Source of the DNA: Polyangiaceae bacterium
GTDB taxonomy: Bacteria; Myxococcota_A; Polyangia; Polyangiales; Polyangiaceae
Direction: 5' to 3'
Length of the DNA stretch: 52,702 nt
Assembly (NCBI GenBank): GCA_016933275.1
Contig: JAFGBI010000232.1
Span: 1 to 52,702, forward strand
Within the stretch, counting starts at the first letter, position 1, and each line of letters starts with the position of its first letter. The position numbers and the translations under genes are program-made. A model generated the notes under the pieces. That model saw only the letters and a list, made by a program, of their open reading frames with translations, made no database searches and was not told the origin of the DNA. This document shows positions 17,214-24,887 of the stretch, in pieces.

Positions 17214-17977
17214 CTAGGTTGTTGATTCGTCGAGACGGTGGACCCTTCGAGTCCGCCGGTGGTCGCCGTCGCGTGGTCGGTCATGGGGCGCCTCACCAGT
17301 GCGGCTTCGCGCGCACGCCTTCGGCGCGGCCCCGAGTACGCGGTCACTCGGAAGCCGAGCAGCACCGTGTTCGAGGTCGCCGCCAGGCTGTCGAGGTGCC
17401 AGAAGTGAAGGAGCGGTCCCGAACCGCAGCCCCGCGAGAGGCGCAGCCCCTCCCAGAACACGCCGGTGCCGATGCTCGAAAGGCTGCCGCCTTCGATGGC
17501 GGTGTCATGAGCTTCCTGGTCGATGCCGCGGAGGAGTCCGAGGCCGAAATCGGCAGCCACCCCTAGATCGCGGAAGCCGCGACCCAGAGAGTAGAGGGGG
17601 TACAGATCGAAGCGGAGGTGGAAGGCCTCCTGATCGACAAACAGCCCATGGCCGGCTTCGCCCGCGAAGGCCGCGCCGACCCCGACGGAAAACCAGTCGC
17701 GAAGCGCGCCACCGAGCCAGACGGTGGCCCCACCACCGACCGCGGCCTCGGTCGAGCGCCGATACGAGTCGTCGTTGAGCTGTTCGGTTTCGTTGAGCGT
17801 CCCCGTGGTGTTCCCGACCACCCAACCGAGGCTTACCCCGACCGCTAGATCGGAGCGCCGTACATTGCGCACGTCGTACCCACCATCCCACGTCGCCTCT
17901 GGCTCGGTCTGGGCAGCAGCGCCGCCGGCGATCGTCACCAGGCCACTCATCCATCCAAGCAACCATGCACGACGCAT
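17138..17977 (-). CDS. Secreted hypothetical protein, outer-membrane barrel-like
   Basis: A 279-residue frame. The signal peptide MRRAWLLGWMSGLVTIAGG is cut near AAAQ. The mature part up to about residue 215 alternates short strands (AVGVSLGWVVGN, FSVGVGAAFAG, LGVAADFGLGLL, VLLGFRVTAY), typical of an outer-membrane beta-barrel or a similar antiparallel sheet protein. After about residue 217 the composition changes sharply (RRRRAREAALVRR, then Ser/Thr/Pro) and runs over a repeat-A remnant into the next gene, overlapping it by 76 bp. The real C-terminus may be near residue 216 and the tail may result from stop loss or a frameshift. No family was recognised. Confidence 0.55.
   Translation of the reverse strand: MRRAWLLGWMSGLVTIAGGAAAQTEPEATWDGGYDVRNVRRSDLAVGVSLGWVVGNTTGTLNETEQLNDDSYRRSTEAAVGGGATVWLGGALRDWFSVGVGAAFAGEAGHGLFVDQEAFHLRFDLYPLYSLGRGFRDLGVAADFGLGLLRGIDQEAHDTAIEGGSLSSIGTGVFWEGLRLSRGCGSGPLLHFWHLDSLAATSNTVLLGFRVTAYSGPRRRRAREAALVRRPMTDHATATTGGLEGSTVSTNQQPRWAPSCTCSTTPYRSSFLPWVGYSR
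17214..17228 (+). repeat. Remnant of repeat A tail
   Basis: CTAGGTTGTTGATTCG is the junction of the hairpin box and tail of repeat A (elsewhere CTAGGTTGTTGATTTG), with nothing else of the element left nearby. It sits where two minus-strand genes overlap anomalously. Confidence 0.45.
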
Positions 17978-18094
17978 CGCGAAGGAATCAGATCACGCCT
18001 GTAGCCAGGGTCAAGTTGGCGTGCCTTGCCCCACCGGCCCCTTGGGTTCGCCAAGAACTGGGCCAGTGCACCGGGCCTGTGCCACGGCGTAGCC

Positions 18095-19450
18095 ATGGCC
18101 CGCCACGCTCGCATCCCGGGAACCCACCAAGTGGTGCTCCTCGTGACCATCAGCGTCGCGCTCCTCGGGGCCTGTAAGGGGACTGAAGAGGCCGCCACGC
18201 TGTCCAAACCAGTCTTGGGTGAGGAGCTCCCGCCCATCCCTATCCCACCCGCTAACGGCCCCAAGCTCGGCGCCCTCGCCGATCTCACCCCGGTTTTGGA
18301 GCGTCCGGAGCCGGGGGGAAAGCAAATCGGCTATCTGCATGCGGGGGCGCAGGTGGCACGGGCCGAGGAGGCGCTCTCGATCGAGGGGTGCCCCGAGGGA
18401 TGGTACCCGCTTCGGCCACGTGGCTTCGCGTGCGTGGGTCCGACCGCCACCCTCGACCTCGGCCACCCCACGCTGGTGGCGATGTCCCTCCGCCCGCGCC
18501 GCGATCAGCCGCTGCCGTACACCTACGCGCGTACCCGGCAGGCAACCCGAATCCTCAAGCGGGCCGCCGACGCAGACGATCGAGTCGCCACCGTCCGCAG
18601 GCTGCCCTCGCGGAGTGGGCTCGCGGTCGTCGGCTCCTGGGAGGCCACGGACGAAGGGGGCGAACCGTTGCGGCTAGGCCTGCTCACCAGCGGGCTCTTC
18701 GTCCCCGCCGAGGACCTCGAGGCGGCGAGGCCGAGCGACTTCCGCGGCGTCGAACTGCCGCAGGGGCTCGAGGATCTCCCCATCGCGTTCAACGTCAAAC
18801 AAGGCGTGCGGGGCTTCAAGCCCACGAAGGACCCGCAAGAATGGGAGAAGGGTCCCCCCCTCGAATTCCACCAGTTGCTCCGTCTCACGGGGAGGTACCG
18901 CTCTTCCGGAAGCGTGCAGTACTGGGCGGTGGACGAGGACACCTGGGTCCGTCACCGTGACGTTACCGTCATCCGGCGGCGGAGCGTGTTCCCGGAGTTT
19001 GCCGCCGGTGACCAGCGGTGGATCGACATCAGTGTCGTGACCGGGACGGCGGTGCTCTACGAAGGCAAGAAGCCCGTGTTCGCCACGCTGGTCAGCGCGG
19101 GGCGTGACCGGCTCGGCGATCCGAAGACGACGGCCTCGACCGCCCTGGGCGATTTCGAGGTCACCTCCAAGCACCTGACCGCCAAGGGGCTCGACCCGGC
19201 GAGACTCGGAGACCACGGCGAGTTTTACGACGTGCCCTGGGTCGTGGAGCTAAGCTCTGGACAGCTGATGCATGGCGCCTACTGGCACGACCGCTTCGGT
19301 ATCGAGCACAGCCCAGGGAGCGTGCAGCTATCCCCTGCCGACGCGCAGCGCGTATGGACCTGGGCGACGCCCGACGTCCCCGACGGCTGGCATGGTGTCA
19401 ACGAGCGCCCCAAGGATGCCCCGAAGACGTTGGTTCGGATCCGCAAGTGA
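18095..19450 (+). CDS. Lipoprotein with YkuD-like domain lacking the catalytic Cys
   Basis: A 451-residue lipoprotein (signal HQVVLLVTISVALLGAC, Cys at about 27). After a Pro-rich linker come two SH3-like segments (KQIGYLHAGAQVARAEE; ATVRRLPSRSGLAVVGSW). A C-terminal L,D-transpeptidase (YkuD) fold then follows: DISVVTGTAVLYEGKKPVFA, LGDFEVTSKH, YDVPWVVELSSGQLMHGAYW (His393) and GSVQLSPADAQRVWTW. Active YkuD enzymes end in S/T-x-GC-V/I-N/R; here this is SPGSVQLS, with Ser409 in place of the nucleophilic Cys and Pro in place of the preceding His. A peptidoglycan-binding or scaffold role, or serine-based chemistry, would have to replace cross-linking. ATG 18095 was chosen for the lipobox. It is divergent from the barrel-like gene. 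Confidence 0.8.
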   Translation: MARHARIPGTHQVVLLVTISVALLGACKGTEEAATLSKPVLGEELPPIPIPPANGPKLGALADLTPVLERPEPGGKQIGYLHAGAQVARAEEALSIEGCPEGWYPLRPRGFACVGPTATLDLGHPTLVAMSLRPRRDQPLPYTYARTRQATRILKRAADADDRVATVRRLPSRSGLAVVGSWEATDEGGEPLRLGLLTSGLFVPAEDLEAARPSDFRGVELPQGLEDLPIAFNVKQGVRGFKPTKDPQEWEKGPPLEFHQLLRLTGRYRSSGSVQYWAVDEDTWVRHRDVTVIRRRSVFPEFAAGDQRWIDISVVTGTAVLYEGKKPVFATLVSAGRDRLGDPKTTASTALGDFEVTSKHLTAKGLDPARLGDHGEFYDVPWVVELSSGQLMHGAYWHDRFGIEHSPGSVQLSPADAQRVWTWATPDVPDGWHGVNERPKDAPKTLVRIRK

Positions 19451-19458
19451 GCGCCGCT

Positions 19459-19478
19459 CCCTCGCCTGAAGGCGAGGG
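19459..19478 (+). terminator. Hairpin directly after the YkuD-like gene
   Basis: CCCTCGCC-TGAA-GGCGAGGG is a perfect 8-bp GC-rich stem with a tetraloop, 9 bp after the stop codon. No T-run follows, so it could be a Rho-assisted terminator or an mRNA-stabilising hairpin rather than a classic intrinsic terminator. Confidence 0.5.
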
Positions 19479-20066
19479 CTTCACGAGCGCGACGCCGACC
19501 GGGACCGGCACCATCGTCGCGCAAATAACCCCGGCGCCGATCCACCGCGCCGCTGAAGATCCGCGCGCGACGCGAGGATTTTCGGACCTAGTCGATCCAG
19601 AGGTCTTCTGGACGGGCTGGCGCAGCGCGCGCGGGCACCCCCGCCCCTCTCTCTGGCTACCCGACCAGATGTGTTCGGCGCGACCCGTCATCAGGCAGCC
19701 CTGGCTGGGCAGTGCGGTCCCGCGCTCCGGGTAGGATGCGTGTGACCGGGTTGGTCACCGAGCGGTACGTTTCGGGGGACCAGCGCTGGTTGTGGCAGTC
19801 GCGTTCGGACGGACGGCATGGTCGCACGCCGAGGAGGGAGCAGCACCGTGGCGGGCGGCCACGAACTGGCTTTGTCGCGAGCAGACTGCCCGGCCCGGCC
19901 GCCAAGGTCGACGCCCGTCCGGTTCCGTGCCATCGTCGACGGGACCGATCCAATGGGAAGTCCTAGACGCCACTCCCATGGTGACGACGCTCGCGGTTCG
20001 GAGGAGAACGGAAGCCGCGAGGGGGTATCCGCCAGTAAGCCGCCAGCGAAGCGAAGCGAGCGGATC
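19479..20066. other. Gene-free spacer before the HhH protein
   Basis: About 590 bp with no convincing signal. The frame of the next gene is open back to 19818 with alternative starts at 19818 (GTG/ATG region) and 19953, but codon composition upstream of 20067 looks weak. The promoter of the HhH gene presumably lies here, but no clear -35/-10 pair was seen. Confidence 0.4.
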
Positions 20067-21680
20067 ATGGTGCCTGCCGCTCGTGACGCGGGGCCCGAAC
20101 CCGAGGTCGCCGCGATCCCCGCAGTTCAGGTCCCGACGGGCAAGCGACCGAGCCGGCGCGCGCCGTTGAGCCCCCGCGAGCGGGGCTCCGGGCGTCCCTC
20201 GGCGTCCAAGGGGGGGGGTGCGAAACCGCCGTCCAGCGAGGCCCAAACCCGACGACCGACGCTCGCCGAAGGGTCCGGCTCGAAGCCGCTGACGAGGCGG
20301 AGTGGCTTGCCAGCGGCCCCGGAACCTCGGCCTGGCAAGCCGACCGGGGAACCGCGGAAGCACAGGTCGAAGCAACCACCGCCCGAGCCGCTCGAGCCGC
20401 TCGAGCTCTCGGACTCCTTCTTCCCACCGCAGGACCCGTCGACGCCATTTGTTGCTGCGAACACCAGCGTCCCACCGCTACCGAACCCTCCCGCAGAGTC
20501 TCCTGCTGGCTCGCCTCCTTCGACCGCACCGCACCGGATGGACGCCTCCCAGCCGCGTCCCTTGGCGGAGGCCGCCCCATCGAGAGGCACTGACGCGACC
20601 GGCGCCCCACTGCCCGCCACGTTCTCGGATGCAGACCTCGAAATGGAGCTCTCCTTCCTGGTGGGAGCGGCGCCGGCTACCGAGCAACCGCTCCAGATCG
20701 CAGCCGCAAGTGAGCCCCTGCCGGGCGATCTCGCCGACGAGCTCGACGCTTTCTTCGACGCTGCGCGCCAACCGAGCGACCTCCCCGTCTCGCTGCCGCC
20801 AGCGGGTGCCGACGTCGTGACGACGACGGGTGACCTCGACGGGATCCGCCAGCTGTTCGCCGAGATGGCGGTCCCGTACATGCGTCCCGTCCGCGACTTC
20901 ATGCTGGAGCTCTCTCACACGGACTCCTCCATTTCGTGGCTCGAGGCTTGCGAGCCAGCGCTCGAGGCGCTGCGGGCAACCTCACGTCAGCTCGACATGC
21001 CCGATCTCTGCCTTGCCATCGATGGCTGCCTGGAGCTGTTCGCGACCGCCAAGACCGTCGCGCATGAACGCATCGCCGGTGAGCTCCGGGCGGAGCTGCT
21101 GGCCCGCTTCTCGCGCCTGACCGAGCTGCTGCCGGAGGCGTTGGAGGTCGGTGGCGGGCGGGAGCCGCTCATCGTCCAGCTCATCCTGCTCCAAGTTCCG
21201 GGTGTGCACAAACGTACCGTGGAGAAGCTCACTCGGGCTGGGGTGCACCACCTCGACGCGTTCCTCTACGGAACGCCGGACGAGATCGCGGCCGTGGCCG
21301 ACATCGATCTCGTGCTAGCCACGCGAATCACGGAGAAGTTTCGTGACTACGCCAGCCGTTTTCGGTCGCTGATCACCCAACTCGAGCCCCAAGAAGAGCA
21401 CGCGGCCCTGGCACGTCTCGTGGCGCAGCTACGCGAGCAGGACACCGCGTTCGAACGGGCGCGCGCGGGCTGGTCGAAGGAAGATGTCCTGGACAAACGG
21501 CGTCTTCGTCGCGATCGCAGCGTGACCCTCAAGGAGATCTACGTGGTGCTGATCCGGCTCGGAGAGGGGGAGCGTGTCGATCTTTTGGAGAAGTTGCCCG
21601 TGCGACGCCAGCTCGAAGAGCTCGAGAGCCTGGCGAGCGACGCCGCCCGGCGGGCCCGGACCCGCCTCCCGTTCGCCTGA
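20067..21680 (+). CDS. Helix-hairpin-helix protein with long disordered N-terminus
   Basis: About 537 residues from ATG 20067; the frame extends upstream, so 19953 is possible. The first 200 or so residues are Pro/Ser/Lys/Arg-rich and almost certainly disordered (QPPPEPLEPLELSDSFFPPQ). An acidic patch FSDADLEMELSFLVG follows. Residues about 265-355 form amphipathic helices (IRQLFAEMAVPYMRPVRDF, SWLEACEPALEALRATSRQ), and residues about 370-430 carry a helix-hairpin-helix pair: LLQVPGVHKRTVEKLTRAG and ADIDLVLATRITEKFRDY. The end is a charged coiled-coil-like region. HhH motifs bind DNA non-specifically, but in this arrangement they may mediate protein contacts. The function is unknown. Confidence 0.65.
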   Translation: MVPAARDAGPEPEVAAIPAVQVPTGKRPSRRAPLSPRERGSGRPSASKGGGAKPPSSEAQTRRPTLAEGSGSKPLTRRSGLPAAPEPRPGKPTGEPRKHRSKQPPPEPLEPLELSDSFFPPQDPSTPFVAANTSVPPLPNPPAESPAGSPPSTAPHRMDASQPRPLAEAAPSRGTDATGAPLPATFSDADLEMELSFLVGAAPATEQPLQIAAASEPLPGDLADELDAFFDAARQPSDLPVSLPPAGADVVTTTGDLDGIRQLFAEMAVPYMRPVRDFMLELSHTDSSISWLEACEPALEALRATSRQLDMPDLCLAIDGCLELFATAKTVAHERIAGELRAELLARFSRLTELLPEALEVGGGREPLIVQLILLQVPGVHKRTVEKLTRAGVHHLDAFLYGTPDEIAAVADIDLVLATRITEKFRDYASRFRSLITQLEPQEEHAALARLVAQLREQDTAFERARAGWSKEDVLDKRRLRRDRSVTLKEIYVVLIRLGEGERVDLLEKLPVRRQLEELESLASDAARRARTRLPFA

Positions 21681-21767
21681 CCCGGTGGAGGCCCCGGAGC
21701 CTCTCTCCGCGGCCGGTCCCGGGGGGGGGCGGGACGGTGACCCCGCCAGGAATGCCCTGCCGCCCGC

Positions 21768-22274
21768 TCAGCGCAGACAAGAGTGTATCGACTGGACGAC
21801 GAGTTGGTGGTCACCTTCCGCGCGCCAGCGATCGCAGGCTCCCGCGCCGAGGAGCAAGGTCAGGCCGTCCTCGCTGAGCTCCCAGGACCCGTTGTCACCG
21901 CCCGCGGCCGCGGCTGCGATCTGCTGGCAGTCGAGGTGCACCTCGAGCAGGGGGCCACTCAGGGACTCCTGGAAGACGAAGGTGCACTCGCCGCTGGGCT
22001 CGCATTCCTCGAACGAAGACCCAGGGACGCGGCAGGCTTCGAGGAACGCGCAGGCGGGCAGCTCCGCGCGCCTGCAATCGCCGGTCTGACCCGCACCGGC
22101 GAGGCCGGCGACGGCTCCGACGCCCATCTCCCCTGGTCCTTGGCCACCGGCGGTCGTCGACCCCAGCCCGCCGCGCACGCCATCGGACTCGATGCTCCCG
22201 CCGCAGCTTGCCATCGCCAACACCACGAGAGACCCGCGGGTTTTCCCGCACCGCGTGGTCGATCGCCCGCTCAC
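21768..22274 (-). CDS. Small Cys-containing lipoprotein
   Basis: A 168-residue protein on the minus strand. The N-terminus is RGSLVVLAMASCGG, with a lipobox-like AMASC (Cys at about 24) and Arg/Lys before the hydrophobic stretch. A Gly-rich linker (about 25-63) is followed by a compact domain of about 105 residues with eight Cys (GDCRRAELPACAFLEACR, ECEPSGECTFVF, LDCQQI, GACDRW). The pattern is like other small myxobacterial surface lipoproteins. No enzyme motif is visible. A long frame on the opposite strand covers the same DNA, but its product has no domain-like character. Convergent with the HhH gene. Confidence 0.6.
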   Translation of the reverse strand: MSGRSTTRCGKTRGSLVVLAMASCGGSIESDGVRGGLGSTTAGGQGPGEMGVGAVAGLAGAGQTGDCRRAELPACAFLEACRVPGSSFEECEPSGECTFVFQESLSGPLLEVHLDCQQIAAAAAGGDNGSWELSEDGLTLLLGAGACDRWRAEGDHQLVVQSIHSCLR

Positions 22275-22792
22275 CTGTCGGAGTCTAGCAGCAGACGCGC
22301 GTTGTTCCCCCTCCGGGAGTCGACCCCGACCGTGTCATTCGCGCCGATCTCCGGATCCTCGCCGAGTCCTCCAACCAGCGGCGCGGGGCCAATTCCCTCT
22401 CGGCGGCAGCGGCCAACCGAGATCGGCAATCGCTGGGCGGCGGTCCGAAGGCGAGTTCCGAGGCGAGCACGGCGGGCGGTCAGAACAACGTGCGCACGTC
22501 TCCACGGCGGTCGGGCACGAATTCCTCAACGATCCCGAGGCGGGCGACGGAGGGAGCCCGGACGGCGGTTCCTTGGCGATCGAATTGACGTAAGCTCTCC
22601 CAAGCTTCGAGGTTTCTCGGTCCATGTCGCCCTGGTGGCCATCCCGCGTCGCGCTCGCTGGCCAGCAGGGTGGTGGCCTAGCCGGCGGATGGTGCGGCGG
22701 AGACAGGAGCCCACACCAAGGTGGCGTTGCGGGGACGTTCGAGGATGAGAGCAACCGTGACCCGTGAGACGGGACACCAAAGGGAGACGGTC
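22275..22792. other. Divergent intergenic region, nothing recognised
   Basis: About 520 bp between two divergent lipoprotein genes. No frame has a plausible product, and no repeat A or B sequence is present. Promoters for both genes should lie here. An AAGGGAG ribosome-binding site at about 22779 serves the plus-strand gene. Confidence 0.4.
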
Positions 22793-23536
22793 ATGAAGGC
22801 TTGGTTGAAGGTCGTTGGCTTGGGTTGTGCGGTTGGGTCGATCTCCGTCGCTTGCACCATCAGGATTGGCGACCGCGACAAGGATGAGTCGGAAGTGGCG
22901 AACACGGGCAACGCGGGCACCACCCAATCGGGCGGCAGAGACAACGAAGGGGGGGACCCCTCGGGCGGACGAAGCACGGGCGGGACGAGCAACGGCGGGA
23001 CGAGCCCGGGGGGGGCTGCCAACGGCGGGGCTGCCAACGGTGGGGGCGGGGCCGGAGGGGCCGCCAACGGCGGGGCCGCCAACGGCGGGGCCACCAACGG
23101 CGGGGCCACCAACGGAGGAAGTGGTCCGGGTGGCGGAGCCGCTACGGGAGGGAGGGGTGGATACACCGGCGAGTCCTGTGTCGAGTGCCTCCAGATCGTC
23201 TGTGCGGACGAGTTCGCCGCATGTCGCGCCACCGACGATGCCGTCAGCGTCGACTTCGACGGTGTACCCTTCGTCGACCCGAATGGCCTTCCCGACTGCA
23301 TCGACGAGTACGTGGCGTTCCAGCGGTGCTTCGAGGCGGCTTGGGTGAACGACTGCGAGGACTACCTCCAGGCGGATTGTGGCGCCGGTGCCGCCCTCGT
23401 GGACTATGGCGGGGATGTTCTCCCGGAAACCAACGAGCTGGCGAACTGCACTCAGGACGTGGACGACACCGGGAACGATTGCATCGATGCGTGCATCAAC
23501 TTCGCCAACACGAGTACGGGTGACGCCTGCGGGTAG
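22793..23536 (+). CDS. Lipoprotein with Asn-Gly-Gly repeat linker and Cys-rich domain
   Basis: A 247-residue protein. A good ribosome-binding site (AAGGGAG) lies 8 bp before ATG 22793. The lipoprotein signal MKAWLKVVGLGCAVGSISVAC places the modified Cys at about 21. A linker of GGAANGGA-type repeats (about 45-115) follows, then a 125-residue domain with ten Cys at regular spacing (SCVECLQIVCADEFAAC, DCIDEYVAFQRCFEA, DCEDYLQADCG, NCTQ, DCIDACINF). The linker is encoded by near-repeats such as GCCAACGGCGGGGC. The Cys-rich part is probably a disulphide-bonded helical bundle on the cell surface. No named family or activity can be given. Confidence 0.75.
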   Translation: MKAWLKVVGLGCAVGSISVACTIRIGDRDKDESEVANTGNAGTTQSGGRDNEGGDPSGGRSTGGTSNGGTSPGGAANGGAANGGGGAGGAANGGAANGGATNGGATNGGSGPGGGAATGGRGGYTGESCVECLQIVCADEFAACRATDDAVSVDFDGVPFVDPNGLPDCIDEYVAFQRCFEAAWVNDCEDYLQADCGAGAALVDYGGDVLPETNELANCTQDVDDTGNDCIDACINFANTSTGDACG

Positions 23537-23649
23537 GGGGGAGGACCGTTCGAGGACTTGACTTCGCCGGGGGGCGCCGAGAGGATCCGGGTGGTCGCAA
23601 GGTTGGGTTCGTCCCTCATCGCCGTGGCCCCTCCTCCCCGCAAGGTCAG

Positions 23650-24408
23650 GTGGGAGGCGCGAGCCTTGACCCCGAACCCCGGGAGGCCCGGGACGTGGGT
23701 ATAGAAGATACGGGCAAGGTAGCGATTGGCTCCATCGTCGAGGTCCCGGAACAAACGCTGGCCCGCTGGCAGAGCGTGGTGGACGTCATGGCGGAACTAC
23801 TCCAGGTCCCTTCCGCGATCATCACCCGGGTCGAGTTCCCGTTCATCGAGGTCCTCCGCGCCGCTCGTGTCGAGGGGAATCCCTATGACGCGGGCATCCG
23901 CGTGGGCATGGCGGGTCACTACTGTGAGACCGTCATTCGCGAGAACCGGCGGCTGGTGGTGAACCACGCCCCGACGGACCCGCTCTGGAGCGAAGCTCCC
24001 GAGATCGAGTATGGAATGCTCGCCTACCTCGGCTACCCGCTCCACTGGCCGCAGGGCGAAGTCTTCGGGACCATCTGCGTGCTCGACAACCGGAAGAACG
24101 AATTCGGGCGACGGTACGACGCTGTCCTCTTGGAGTTCCGTGACCTCATCGAGTCGCAGCTCGCCCTGCTGACCCTCGTTCGTGAGCTGGAAGCGAAGAA
24201 CGGGGCCCTCGAGCGGAGTATCGCGGAGGTGAAGGTGCTCCGTGGCATCCTGCCCGTGTGCGGCCACTGCAAGCGGATCCGAGACGATGCGGGCTATTGG
24301 CGCCAACTCGAAGACTACATTTCCGCCCACTCCGAGGCGGTGTTCAGCCACGGTCTTTGCCCTCAGTGCCTCCCGGTCTACTTCCCGGACGAAAGCGACG
24401 AGGACTGA
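23650..24408 (+). CDS. GAF-domain signalling protein with Cys4 tail
   Basis: A 252-residue cytoplasmic protein. Residues about 30-175 form a GAF domain: LARWQSVVDVMAELLQVPSA, AGHYCETVIRENRRLVVNHA, LGYPLHWPQGEVFGTICVLD. A coiled linker (LVRELEAKNGALERSIAEVK) leads to a conserved tail, ILPVCGHCKRIRDDAGYW and SHGLCPQCLP. This tail is seen at the C-terminus of many PAS/GAF signalling proteins and looks like a small CxxC...CxxC metal site. There is no kinase, cyclase or output HTH domain, so it probably acts as a sensor partner. GTG 23650 is used; GTG 23695 is an alternative. Confidence 0.75.
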   Translation: MGGASLDPEPREARDVGIEDTGKVAIGSIVEVPEQTLARWQSVVDVMAELLQVPSAIITRVEFPFIEVLRAARVEGNPYDAGIRVGMAGHYCETVIRENRRLVVNHAPTDPLWSEAPEIEYGMLAYLGYPLHWPQGEVFGTICVLDNRKNEFGRRYDAVLLEFRDLIESQLALLTLVRELEAKNGALERSIAEVKVLRGILPVCGHCKRIRDDAGYWRQLEDYISAHSEAVFSHGLCPQCLPVYFPDESDED

Positions 24409-24887
24409 TCGGCGTTTTCGTCGCGTCGCCTCGCCCGGGTACCTCCACCACTTCGGTTCCGGCGGCGCGTGCAGGGTGATTGGCGCGCCGCGCCGGCCGC
24501 CGTCATCGCCTGAGCCGCGTGGGTCGACACATGGCTGCAGGAGCTGGAATGCCCGAACCCAATCGCCGCTACGGAGAGCTGACACGACCCAGACCATGCA
24601 CCCGGTTTCGGGGTTGCGTGGCGTCTCGAGGTCGCCGAGGTCGGGTCCCGACCCCAAGCCGAATTCCTCGAGGATCGCGGCCACCCGCCGCTTGCCGTCC
24701 ACGTGGAGCGAAGCCAACGCGGCTGCCACGACGCCAGAACCTGCGATCGCGCGGTCCGCTCCGCGATGAGCTCCAGCGAATGGCACCCTCCTACGACCGA
24801 GCCCGGTAGGCTCCGGCCCGGCAAGGGACTGCGAAAGGGGCCGCGCGAACTCGCACCCGAGAGCTCGAGCCCGCGCGGCAGGGGCCG
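24409..24887 (-). pseudogene. Possible gene remnant in a gene-free stretch
   Basis: About 480 bp without an intact gene. One minus-strand frame across about 24430-24780 has coding-like composition and reads GVVAAALASLHVDGKRRVAA, then EEFGLGSGPDLGDLETPRNP and SALRSGDWVRAFQLLQPC. It has no clear start and no stop before running antisense into the GAF gene. Either it is a decayed gene or the impression comes from GC bias. No family was recognised. Confidence 0.25.

Noticed and set aside
21783..22748. Plus-strand 321-codon frame opposite the small lipoprotein
   Set aside because: Product lacks structure and runs through the intergenic region; the minus-strand frame has a lipobox and Cys pattern.
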